Assembly: GCF_022539505.1 (NCBI RefSeq)
Contig: NC_061514.1
Span: 343,712,644-343,776,643, forward strand
Length of the DNA: 64,000 nt
Reading direction: 5' to 3'
Source: Lolium rigidum
Lineage: Eukaryota; Streptophyta; Magnoliopsida; Poales; Poaceae
The notes under the pieces were generated by a model. The model had not been told where the DNA came from and did not search any database. It worked only from the letters and a program-made list of their open reading frames with translations. Both the position numbers and the translations under genes were made by a program. Of the stretch, positions 56,206-64,000 are shown one piece after another (within the stretch, counting starts at the first letter, position 1; each line of letters starts with the position of its first letter).

Positions 56206-56322
56206 AAAGAGTTGGGGATGTATCTTTACGAGACATATCCATGCGAGACTAGATATGAATTCAACGAAGCTAATCAGTTCCTTGGGTACTATGGGTTAGA
56301 TGAAGATGAATTGATCCGTTGA
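56206..56322 (+). pseudogene. Captured next exon of cysteine desulfurase, fused to unknown sequence
   Basis: After TCCAG (56201-56205) the frame reads KELGMYLYETYP, matching the residues that follow HEYE in plant NFS2 (KELG.YLYE). The remainder, RYEFNEANQFLGYYGLDEDE-LIR-stop, does not match what I know of the enzyme and may come from another gene. The exon pair and intervening intron (56056-56205) preserve genomic gene structure, so capture was at DNA level. Confidence 0.55.
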
Positions 56323-57288
56323 GACTGAGGTCTACGACAATAACTCTGACGGACTGCCTATGAATTATCAAGAAAGTTTTCCTTCTATGCTAGCTACTCC
56401 GTACTTATGATGTTTCGTTATGCGTAGTGATCTCTGTGATAATCATGTCATTCAAGTTTGATGTTTCGTCTTACACTATATATATGTAAATAATGGAGCA
56501 GCTAGCTCTGCTATGAACTCACATGGCACTACTCCTATCTTAGAACCATGTATTTGTACCTATATGTAATGCATTTTTCCTTCTTTCGGCACAAATATGT
56601 GGTGTGTTTCTCTATTTTGTCGTTTGTTTTGACTTAATGACTTTGATATATAGGCTGCTATACTTGGCGTCTTTATTAGCTGATAATTCTTATGTGTATC
56701 CAGTAAATGAGTGGGTAGTTGTTTATACTTTATTTGTTGCTTGGGTGTCATTGTCACGGAAAACGAGGTCGCGCGCGCCCCAGAATAGTTGATGCCATCG
56801 TTACTACTTCGTCGATATAATCTGATCAGAGGGAGTAGATCTCAACACTGGAATGCAGATTGCTTGCATCTCCTGATACTTTACGTGAGGGTGTCATCTC
56901 TCCCAGTCGTGAATGTTTCTTCTTCCATCAACACCACAACATCAGAGTCTGGTAGGGGCTTGGCACTGTACTGGAGGACATGAGATGTTTGCAAGTGTGG
57001 CATCTACTTGACTGTAGTCAGCAGGCAACCTGACACAAATTGGCAACCCTTCTACCTACAATATTTTTATAAAATCTAAGAAATGTATTAACCAATGTTA
57101 CACATGATATACACTATAAAAAATATATCATTACAAAGTTTAGATGTTATGCTTTCTAATGATATAATTTTTATAGTCTAAATTTTATATTATATTGGTC
57201 AAATTAACGATTTTGGGAGAGTATTATATTAGCGGTTAATTTTATCGTTGTTATACAAAATAAATATTCGCACGAGATCTACGGGGTC

Positions 57289-57316
57289 GTGCGCCAAGGC
57301 GCACATCTAAATCTAG
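57289..57316 (+). terminator. 3' terminal hairpin and CTAG of H1
   Basis: Palindrome GTGCGCCAAGGCGCAC, then ATCTAAAT, then CTAG before host T. A Helitron replication-termination type signal, not a transcription terminator. Confidence 0.85.
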
Positions 57317-57894
57317 TTCCTTATAGACCTAAGACAGGTGGGATACCTCCTACCACAGCCACGCCTACAACATCTTCAGGAGTAATTGTCGGAATTTTTG
57401 ATTACGGATGTCATACCTGAAAACGGAGAATACTATTACCCGTTTAACACTTTGTAATTCAATGATCTCCATGTAATAGAATAGATGCATCAACATGTAT
57501 GATCGTCGAGCTTCCAAGGCTACCAATTATATTTTTATATGTGTGTGGTCGTAAGAGAAAATATGTTATATTTATTCATCAACGTGTGTAGTATATATGT
57601 ATTACCGTAGAATATGTAATGAAAAACAATTAAATGAAATAAAAAAACACAAAATACAGGTGCTAGAACCATAATCCCTGGCGTGGACTTTAGTCCCGGT
57701 TCGTAAGCCAATCGGGACTAAAGGTCCGCCAGCCAGAGTGATCCGTCGCTGCCACGTGTATGACTTTTAGTCCCGGTTTGTAAGCCAACCAGGACTAAAG
57801 GTTAGGGCTTTAGTCCTGCTTTGGCAGTCCCGGATGGTAAACCGGGACTAAAGCCTCTTCCGAACCGGTAGCAAAGACCTGTTCTCTATAAGTG
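57317..57894 (+). repeat. 3' end of the CACTA element
   Basis: Remaining downstream sequence of the CACTA after H1, mostly AT-rich and non-coding to 57690. Then subterminal repeats TTTAGTCCCGGTTCGTAAGC / ATCGGGACTAAAGG (57691-57724) and TTTAGTCCCGGTTTGTAAGC / ACCAGGACTAAAGG (57766-57801), and the inner ACCGGGACTAAAG. It ends CTATAAGTG at 57894. Confidence 0.75.
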
Positions 57895-57978
57895 GTTGTC
57901 GCTGGTGGGTGGGAGTGATGGAAAGACTGTTCTTGCTAGCTACAAGCTACAACGCATTGTGAGATGGTGCATGCCGGC
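57777..57978 (+). repeat. Left copy of a direct repeat flanking the copia element
   Basis: 202 bp from TTTGTAAGCC inside the CACTA end to GCATGCCGGC at the copia insertion point. The right copy is at 62511-62671 (161 bp). This copy has 41-42 extra bases (a TGGTGGGTGGGAGTGATGG block from about 57903). Confidence 0.85.
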
Positions 57979-58180
57979 TGTTAAACAATGTCGGTTGTGT
58001 AGGATAGACGATCACGATGGCGAGCTAACCATTAGTATTAAGATGTGATATGTTAGTTAGGTGGTTGTAACAACCTTGTAAATCCTAACCGTGTAAACCC
58101 TAAGCCCTATGCGTTGTATATATATATGCTATGATGCTGACCTGAGAGGTACGGCACAAACCAATCTATACTGTTTTATA
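57979..58180 (+). repeat. 5' LTR of the copia element
   Basis: Begins TGTTAAACAATGTCGGTTGT, has a TATA-rich stretch TTGTATATATATATGC (about 58115-58130) and stops at the PBS. The expected CA end is not visible (the last bases are TTTTATA), so the 3' boundary is set by the PBS. Confidence 0.7.
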
Positions 58181-58193
58181 TGGTATCAGAGCC
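58181..58193 (+). promoter_or_regulatory. Primer-binding site (tRNA-iMet)
   Basis: TGGTATCAGAGCC, the standard initiator-tRNA-Met complement used by plant copia elements. Confidence 0.9.
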
Positions 58194-58210
58194 ATCCAGC
58201 CTACACAACC

Positions 58211-59220
58211 ATGTCGCCCACCGTACCGCCACCGTCGCCTTCTACCTCTCCCATCAACATCACGACTGCTCTCAATGCCGCCATCACCATCAAGCTTGAC
58301 CAGGATAACTTACTCCTATGGAAAGCCCAAGCACTGCCCACCCTGTACAGCCATGATGTGTACGGGTTCGTCGATGGAACCGAGGCAGCGCCGCCGAAGA
58401 AGATCGTTGTCGCCGAGGGCAGCTCTGAGTAGGTGGCCAATCCGGAGTATGCCACCTAGTTCCGTCAAGACCAACAGGTGCTGAGTGGCCTGCTGGGATC
58501 CCTCACGCCGGCGGTGATGGGCCATGTCTTTCTGCTCAAGACATCGGCCGAGGTGTGGGGTGTACTCGGCTGGATGTTTTCATCCAAGTCGAAGGCACGG
58601 ATCGTCCAGATCCGAAGGGCAATGGTGAAGCCCAAGAAGAGGGAAACCTCCATGACGGACTACTACAACCACATAAAGAAACTGGCCGACACGATGGCCA
58701 CGATCGGCAACCCCTTGGAGGAAGATGAGATCATCTCCTACATACTTGGTGGTCTCGGCGACGACCACGAGAACTTCACCACCGCCATGATGGTGGTCAC
58801 CACGAAGAATGAGGATTTCACCCTTAGTGATCTGTACAGCCACATGTCGGCTTATGAGGCGCGTAGCGACGACCGCTCCTCCTCTCCTCAGTTTTAGCAC
58901 TCCACCAACAACGTGTACCGCAGCGGTGGCCGTGGAAACTTCCAGCGCGGTGGTGGCAATGGACGTGGCCGCGGGGACGGAGGCGGTCGCGGCTATGGTG
59001 GAGGCCGCAACGGCGGCAACGGCTACAATGGTGGCCACAACAGTGGCTACAACGGCGGACGCGGCGATAATTCTGGGCGTGGTGGCAACACCTAGGGACG
59101 TGGCTACAACGGCGGTCGCGGCGACGGCGGCGGCGGAAAGTCGACCTGCCAAATCTGTGGCATATACGGCCACGATGCGCTGCGCTGCTACTCCCGCTTC
59201 AACCACGCCATTCAGCCTGA
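58211..59220 (+). pseudogene. Copia gag
   Basis: ATG 58211 (MSPTVPPPSPSTSPINIT). Then the plant copia gag block: LDQDNLLLWKAQALPTL, VLSGLLGSLTPAVMGHV, SSKSKARIVQIRRAMVKPKK, SMTDYYNHIKKLADTMATIG, DEIISYILGGLGDDHENFTT. A Gly/Arg/Asn-rich stretch (58913-59135) precedes a CCHC knuckle CQICGIYGHDALRCY (about 59148-59192). Four stops, all TAG, lie in one continuous frame at 58430, 58457, 58895 and 59093. Each sits where Gln (CAG) is plausible. Confidence 0.88.
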
Positions 59221-60420
59221 ATCGTCAAATCGTGTCGCAGCCTACTCCAGCTCCAACGAGCAGTACATCGGCGAGTCGTGGATCCTGGACTCTGGAGCCA
59301 CGGACCACATGACAAACGACCTGGAGCGTCTTCACGTCCACGACAACTACAGGGGAAGCGACCAGATACAGGTTGCCAATGGTATGCACATCCCTATCTT
59401 ACATGTTGGTGATTCTGTTATATCCGGTTCCAAACATCCATTACACCTGAAAAATGTTCTATATGTTCCAGATCTTAGTAAAAATCTGCTATCTCCTAAT
59501 AAACTTGGTTGTGACAATAATTGTTTTGTTGAACTTCATCCTGATTCTTTTCTTGTTAAGGATCGCACCACGAGAGTAACGCTGCTACACGGTAGATCGC
59601 AAGGTGACCTATACCCAGTTCCTCATCTTCCAGCAGCTCCACGTCCCCAAGCTCGTCATACTACACCAACCAAGGAACTGTGGCATATGCGGCTCGTACA
59701 TCCTGCCTCGCCCATTGTCCAGGCCATCCTCTCCACCAGCATGTGTGCGATGCTTGTCAGCAAGCAAAAGTTCACCAATTACCCTATGAATTGTCTAATC
59801 GAGTCTCTAGTGTTCCTCTTGAACTAGTCCACACTGAAATTGTCGAGTGGTTTTAATTCTTATGTAACTTTTCTTGATGACTTCAGCAAATTTACATGGG
59901 TATATCTTATGAACATAAGTCGGATGTGGAGCATGTCTTTTATCAGTTTCAAAATCTTGTTGAATTATCTCTTGGCACCAAAATTCGTTCTGTGCAATCT
60001 GATTGGGGTGGGGAGTATCAAAAATTACACAAATATTTTTTGGACATCGGCATTTCCCATCGCAATCTTGTGTCCCCATACTCACCAGCAAAACGGTGCC
60101 ATTGAACGCAAACACAGACATTTAGTTGAGACAACACTTGCTCTCCTTGCTCAATCCGCTGCTTCCTTTAGGTTTTGGAATGATGCGGTTCTCACTGCAT
60201 GTTATCTCATTAATCGTATGCCCAGTCAAGTCACCCATAATGTCACACATGTCACTAAGTTGTTTCAAACTCCGGTGGATTACAACCTGCTTCACATTTT
60301 TGGTTGCGCCTGCTGGCCCAATCTTCGCCCATATAACAACAGGAAACTTGCTTTTCGTTCACGCCATGCGTCTTCCTTGGCTACAGCCCGAATCATCTTG
60401 GATTTTGGTGTCTAGACCGA
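59221..60420 (+). pseudogene. Copia protease and integrase
   Basis: Protease motif WILDSGATDHM near 59280-59312, then NVLYVPDLSKNLLS. The pre-integrase segment is ELWHMRLVHPASP (about 59678-59715). Integrase: YVTFLDDFSKFTWVY (first Asp), SVQSDWGGEY (second Asp, in another frame, about 59990-60020) and HQQNGAIERKHRHLVE (Glu, about 60083-60130). [13 protein letters not shown] closes the domain. At least three frame changes occur between 59780 and 60110. Residues of the catalytic triad are all still readable. Confidence 0.85.
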
Positions 60421-61010
60421 TCTTCCAGCCGCATCTATGTTTCCCGTGACGTAGTGTTTGACGAGCACGTGTATCCGTTCTCAGTTGGCTCTCCCTCCAA
60501 CCTCCTTCCACCAACTGAACATGCTCTTCTTCTTCCTGAACCGGATACTACGGCATCAACATGTAATGGTACGACCTGTGCTACTAATGGTTCTCCTGCT
60601 GTTTCTGATGTTTCAGATGCACCGCCTCTCCACGTCGATCCGCTGCTGCATGGTGTGCATGGCGCTCCACACGTCGATTAGCCCGTGCCGGCTGACCAGC
60701 CTGCTCCCCGATGAGGACCATCTTGGACGACTCTACACCACCCTCCCCGCCAACTCCTCGCTTGTGGGCTGGCCCAGGACGATGTGTCACCTATGCGGTC
60801 TCCTGCCACGACTTCCTCTCGCACCTTCTACATCGGTCGCTCGCCGCACCTGCTCCTCCGTCGCCAATGCAAACTCGTCTGCGCAACAATGTTGTCCGAC
60901 CGGTTCGTCTGTTTGAGAGGATGGTTCGTTATGATCCGAAGAAGAAGGCCTTCTCTCGCTGAACCAGTTTCGCATGTTGATGCCCTTCGGAATCCTACCG
61001 GAAAGCCGCT
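60421..61010 (+). pseudogene. Copia INT-RT linker, decayed
   Basis: Contains VFDEHVYPF (about 60450-60476), the usual end of the integrase C-terminal region in copia, then a low-complexity Pro/Ser/His-rich spacer with frameshifts. It ends in the pre-RT region (NPTGKPLWMIN in one frame). No separate gene. Confidence 0.6.
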
Positions 61011-61799
61011 ATGGATGATCAATTTGCAGCACTTCAGCTCAATCGCACATGGGTCTTAGTTCCCGCACCTCCCGGTCATCATGTTGTTGGATGCAAATGG
61101 ATGTTTAAGCTGAAGCCAAAACCAGATGGTACTATTGACCGTCTCAAAGCTCGCCTCGTCGCCAAGGGTTTTACTCAGCGGCTCGTTATTGACTACACTG
61201 ATACATTTTCTCCAGTTGTCAAGCCAACAACAGTGTGGTTGATTCTGTCTATCGCCGGGTCTCGGTGGTGGACACTAAGACAAGTTGAAGTGCAAAATGC
61301 TTTTCTCCACGGCGACATTCAGGAGGAGGTATATATGACTCAACCGAATCGTCCTCAACATGTGTGCAAACTTCAGAAGTCGCTGTACGGCCTAAAGCAG
61401 GCGCCAAGGGCATGGTACTCGAAGCTCAGCACAAAGCTGCAGTCTATTGGTTTTAAACCCTCCAGAGCCGACACCTCAATATTCATTTTCAATAACAAGA
61501 GAGTTTTCATGTACATGCTGATATATGTTGACGATATCATCATTGTTGGCTCCTGCACACGGGCAGTTGATCGACTTCTGGCCCAACTCCGTGAGTCGTT
61601 TGCTGTTAAAGATCTTGGGAGGTTGTCTTACTTTCTAGGCATCGAAGTTATTCAGCAGAAAGATGGGATAGCACTTGTTCAGTCGAAATATGCCTCTGAT
61701 CTTCTTCGACGGGTCAATATGCACACTTGCAAGTCCATCTCAACCCCTATGGCACCGTCAGATAAGCTCAGCAAGATGAGTGGAAAATTGCTGACGTAA
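61011..61799 (+). pseudogene. Copia reverse transcriptase
   Basis: A long open segment with NRTWVLVPAPPGHHVVGCKW, KARLVAKGFTQRLVIDYTDT, FSPVVKPTTVWLILSIA, VEVQNAFLHGDIQEEVYMTQ, LYGLKQAPRAWYSKL and the catalytic MLIYVDDIIIVGS. Two departures from the family stand out: Gln at the QVEVQNAFLHG position where QLDVxNAFLHG (Asp) is usual, and a TAA at 61797-61799 before the RNase H part. All other RT motifs are intact. Confidence 0.9.
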
Positions 61800-62450
61800 A
61801 ATGAAGCTTTCGACTACGTAAGCACGATGGGTGGCTTGTAGTATCTCTGCATGACCAGACCTGATATTTCTTTCGCAGTAAACAAAGCTTGTCAATTCCT
61901 ATCAGCACCAACGGATGTACATTTGTCCGCAGTAAAGAGAATACTTCGATATGTGAGAGGTACTCTAGGTGTTGGGATAAATCTGCAACGATCATCATCC
62001 ACAGAGTTGAGTGTCTATACTAACGCAGACTGGGCAGGATGCCCAGACGATCGGAGATCAACAGGTGGCTATGCAATGTACTATGGACCAAATCTAGTGT
62101 CTTGGAGTTCGAGGAAGCAACCAACCGTGAGTCGTTCTAGCACAGAGGCTGAGTACAAGGCTATCACTAATGGGACAGCAGAGGTGTCATGGCTGCAGTC
62201 TGTCCTTGGAGAATTGGGAGTGTTTCAAGCTAAGGCTCCAATATTATGGCGTGATAATCTTGGTGCAACGTTTCTCACTGCAAATCCCGTTTTCCATGCC
62301 CGGACAAAACACATAGAAATTGACTTCCATTTTGTCAGAGAGAAGGTAGCCGCTGGAGCTCTGACAGTTCGATTTATTTCTTCACAAGATCAGATCGCTG
62401 ATATCTTCACCAAGGCGCTGGGACGAGACGCCTTTGATCGGTTGAAGTAG
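61800..62450 (+). pseudogene. Copia RNase H
   Basis: After a TAG at 61839-61841 (GGL-stop-YL, Gln in relatives) it runs [80 protein letters not shown] and [14 protein letters not shown]. It ends [22 protein letters not shown] at 62448. The catalytic D (NADWAG), E (STEAEY) and D (WRDN) are present. In relatives the second position of the triad is flanked as here. Confidence 0.88.
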
Positions 62451-62475
62451 TCTGAACTTCGTTAGCACGCGCTCG

Positions 62476-62488
62476 GATCGAGAGGGGC
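62476..62488 (+). promoter_or_regulatory. Polypurine tract of the copia element
   Basis: GATCGAGAGGGGC immediately before the 3' LTR TG; the purine run GAGAGGGG is the expected plus-strand primer. Confidence 0.75.
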
Positions 62489-62510
62489 TGTTAAACAATG
62501 TCGGTTGTGT

Positions 62511-62671
62511 TTTGTAAGCCAACTGGGACTAAAGGTTAGGGCTGTAGTCCCGCTTTGGCAGTCCTGGATGGTAAATCGGGACTAAAGCCTCTTCCGAACC
62601 GGTAGCAAAGACCTATTCTCTATAAGTGGTTGTCGCAGGCTACAAGGCATTGTGTGATGGTGCATGCCGGC
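62511..62671 (+). repeat. Right copy of the direct repeat (CACTA end plus flank)
   Basis: Starts TTTGTAAGCCAACTGGGACT directly after 22 bp of LTR. It repeats the CACTA subterminal region and its terminus (CTATAAGTG, 62620-62628), then the flank to GCATGCCGGC. About 10 substitutions and one 41-bp length difference from 57777-57978. Confidence 0.85.
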
Positions 62672-64000
62672 CACTAGGCACGGTATGTCTCGAGACTAGC
62701 CGGGCTTTCCTTTTTCACAGTCTCGTTGGACACGCGCTAGACTTCTTGGCGTTCTCTTGGGTGGACAGACCGGCGAATATGTGGACATTTTTTCACATGC
62801 CGGGCTGTCTTGCTCTAAAGGTCGGACCGTCTTGTGAATGGTATATGGGTATACCCATACGTCACGCGCCGGACTGTATTGTGTTGCGTGCTCTAATGAC
62901 TGGACACTGTTTTGTGAATGGTATAAGGTATATACCCATGCATGGATCTACTGGGTTTGAACGATTGTGTTTTTTCTTTGTCAACGAAAGAGGTTTGCAC
63001 AAGTAAATGATTTATGGCTATGTTGCCCCAAAGTGTTACCTACAAGAAGACGAAGAAGAAAATTCGAGGGGGGCCGTATATTTGAGAGAATAATACTAAG
63101 GCCGGACCATTAATCCCTGTCTACTTGTCTCTTTCGTCCCTCTTAAATGCACGTTTTCAAGTCCTTGTGGCACTTAAATGTGACAGTTAAAACCGTTGAG
63201 GTCGAGGCAGAAGTGTGGCAGCACCGCCCAGGACTACAGGTCCAGATCGTCAGGGCCACATGCAAGTCTGTGGGCAAGAAAGAACTGGTAGCATGCGTAG
63301 TCGTGCATCCGGTATGTGTAAACTGTGCCCACGCATGCGGGTCCAGCGGTAGCCCTTGCACGTCGTGACAATGTGAGTACTAGGCGATTAGGCATGTGTG
63401 AATTGTGATGTGTCAAGTGCGACGACGCAGAGAAGCAAGTGCGGCCGTGCATGCAGGAACAGTATAATACAGTACTTGTATATAGCCACACTACGTACGT
63501 GAGCTTTCCTAGCGGTACGTACGTGAAATTTCCGACCGCGCGCCGACCGACCGACCACCGGCGTGAGCGAGCGTCCCCACTCTAGCGACTAACGAGTCGT
63601 ACGTCCATCCTGGTACCAGGGCATGGGCGCCTGCACTTGGCTTTACAGTACGTGTTTCCGCCGCTCTCCATCGATCGGGTCGGCATGGCACGATCGTCGT
63701 CTCGGCGTCGGCCCGTGCACGCTCACGCGAGCTTTAGTTAGGTAGGCACGTCTCGATCTGCTGCATGTCGCCGCCGCTCGCGCGCTCACATACACGCGCG
63801 CTCGGCGTGCCGACCACCGGCGTCGGCGCGCGGCGTGCCGAGCGCCGCGCCTACGTAGACGTAGCTAGTCCACGGGCATGCGCGCGCGGCCCCGTGCCGG
63901 CCGGCCTACACCTTTCGCCACTGTTCGAATTTACCATGCCAACTTGTGCATGCCGTGCACTGGTGGGTGCACCGTGAATGCATGCACACATGTGCGCGCC
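62672..64000. other. Flanking DNA, no gene recognised
   Basis: Low-copy-looking sequence, GC-rich from 63500 on, with ACGTACGT-type tetranucleotide stretches, CCGACCGACCGACC and many CGCGC/CATGCATG palindromes. Two degenerate copies of TTGTGAATGGTATA...TACCCATGC lie at about 62834 and 62912. The open frames (for example 62626-63006 +, 63765-63977 +) have no start context or domain that I can support. Confidence 0.4.

Larger units (their letters stand above)
36980..57316 (+). mobile_element. Helitron H1 (non-autonomous, gene-capturing)
   Basis: Starts with TC (TCTAAAGGTGTAAACGATGC) after host A 36979. Ends in CTAG (57313-57316) before host T 57317, without target duplication, as Helitrons do. 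A 16-nt palindrome GTGCGCCAAGGCGCAC (57289-57304) lies 8 nt before the CTAG. Removing it rejoins the CACTA. It is 10.5 kb once the nested H2 is removed. It carries exon-like pieces on the plus strand, including two from a plastid cysteine desulfurase. I see no Rep/helicase motif. Confidence 0.85.
13450..57894 (+). mobile_element. CACTA (En/Spm) transposon, heavily interrupted
   Basis: The left part carries subterminal TTTAGTCCCGGTT repeats in direct and inverted orientation (13500-13670, 14447-14720, 17060-17230). The right part carries the same repeats (57690-57850) and ends CCTGTTCTCTATAAGTG at 57894, a degenerate complement of the CACTAGTAGAAAACAGG terminus typical of Triticeae CACTAs. Between them lies a Transposase_24-type ORF with a C-terminal Ulp1-like domain on the same strand. 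Removing the inserts at 19097-24154, 24624-26215, 26395-35282 and 36980-57316 restores continuity of the ORF, which supports a single element of about 8.6 kb plus whatever the gap hides. The left end itself is not seen. Confidence 0.8.
57979..62510 (+). mobile_element. Ty1/copia retrotransposon, 3' LTR truncated
   Basis: Short 5' LTR (57979 to about 58180), tRNA-iMet PBS, then gag, PR, INT, RT and RNase H in the copia order. A polypurine tract and only 22 bp of the 3' LTR (62489-62510, TGTTAAACAATGTCGGTTGT-GT) follow. CCGGC precedes the 5' LTR; no matching TSD follows the truncated LTR directly. Gag carries four in-frame TAG stops and INT is frameshifted, so this copy is dead. Confidence 0.9.

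Noticed and set aside
37276..57316. Region read as one 20-kb transposon with terminal inverted repeats CTAGATTTAGATGTGCGCC
   Set aside because: The inverted ends are both Helitron 3' termini. Matching Helitron 5' termini at 36980 and 47089 and A|T junctions explain the region as two nested Helitrons.
58580..59206. 208-codon minus-strand ORF of Ala/Val-rich sequence
   Set aside because: Antisense shadow of the Gly/Arg-rich copia gag region.
57979..62510. Complete copia element with ordinary 5-bp TSD
   Set aside because: CCGGC precedes the 5' LTR, but the 3' LTR is cut at 22 bp and followed by duplicated flank, so no direct TSD pair brackets the element.
62672..64000. Possible start of a host gene (GC-rich, CpG-rich sequence near the right edge)
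   Set aside because: No ORF with domain, splice structure or start context could be supported within the window.
1..64000. CRISPR arrays, bacterial operons, riboswitches, tRNA or rRNA genes
   Set aside because: None seen. The repeats present are LTRs, TIRs, subterminal repeats and minisatellites of a plant nuclear genome.

Overview
This is a window of nuclear DNA from a large-genome temperate grass (Pooideae, most likely Triticeae or a close relative). That call rests on the transposon families: TGATACGTCTC-type gypsy LTRs, CACTA ends built from TTTAGTCCCGGTT repeats, an Au-like SINE and Tat-lineage gypsy elements carrying antisense ORFs. Two 100-N scaffold gaps lie at 13350-13449 and 27142-27241. 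I found no intact single-copy host gene, tRNA, rRNA or CRISPR array. Nearly everything is transposable elements stacked inside one another, carrying pieces of host genes.

Layout, left part. A minus-strand Ty3/gypsy element G1 (gag, protease, start of RT, primer-binding site and 5' LTR) fills 1-4204. It sits in an older remnant T3 (4205-7977) that carries a broken minus-strand gene resembling the plant 'putative gypsy type transposon' family (PF04195). Two LTR-plus-internal 3' pieces of one gypsy family follow in the same orientation (A 7978-10280, B 10281-13349), up to the first gap.

Layout, middle and right. From the gap to 57894 there is one CACTA (En/Spm) element in + orientation. Its Transposase_24/Ulp1-type ORF is cut into pieces (18463-19096, 24162-24623, 26216-26394, 35288-36979) by four insertions. 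(i) A long-TIR element at 19097-24154 carries a DUF295-type gene. (ii) A solo LTR lies at 24624-26215 with TSD CCCCG. (iii) An almost complete Tat-like gypsy element G2 lies at 26395-35282 with TSD GTATG, dual RNase H and an antisense ORF. (iv) Helitron H1 lies at 36980-57316 and itself contains a sibling Helitron H2 in the opposite orientation (37276-47089), which in turn contains an Au-like SINE with a perfect 18-bp TSD. H1 carries two exons of plastid cysteine desulfurase (NFS2/SufS type). Just beyond the CACTA end a Ty1/copia element (57979-62510) is inserted. Its 3' LTR stops after 22 bp and is followed by a second copy of the CACTA end plus flank. 62672-64000 is non-coding as far as I can read it.

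How it fits together. The locus records successive insertions whose order can be read from the nesting: CACTA first, then the insertions into it, then H2 into H1, then the SINE into H2. No encoded element protein looks intact. Most stops in recognisable ORFs are CAG to TAG or TGG to TGA/TAG changes, the pattern expected from deamination of methylated cytosine in silenced repeats. The parts most worth following up are the sibling-in-sibling Helitron pair with captured exons, the DUF295-bearing TIR element, the tandemly duplicated gene fragment inside the CACTA, and the odd 3' junction of the copia element.
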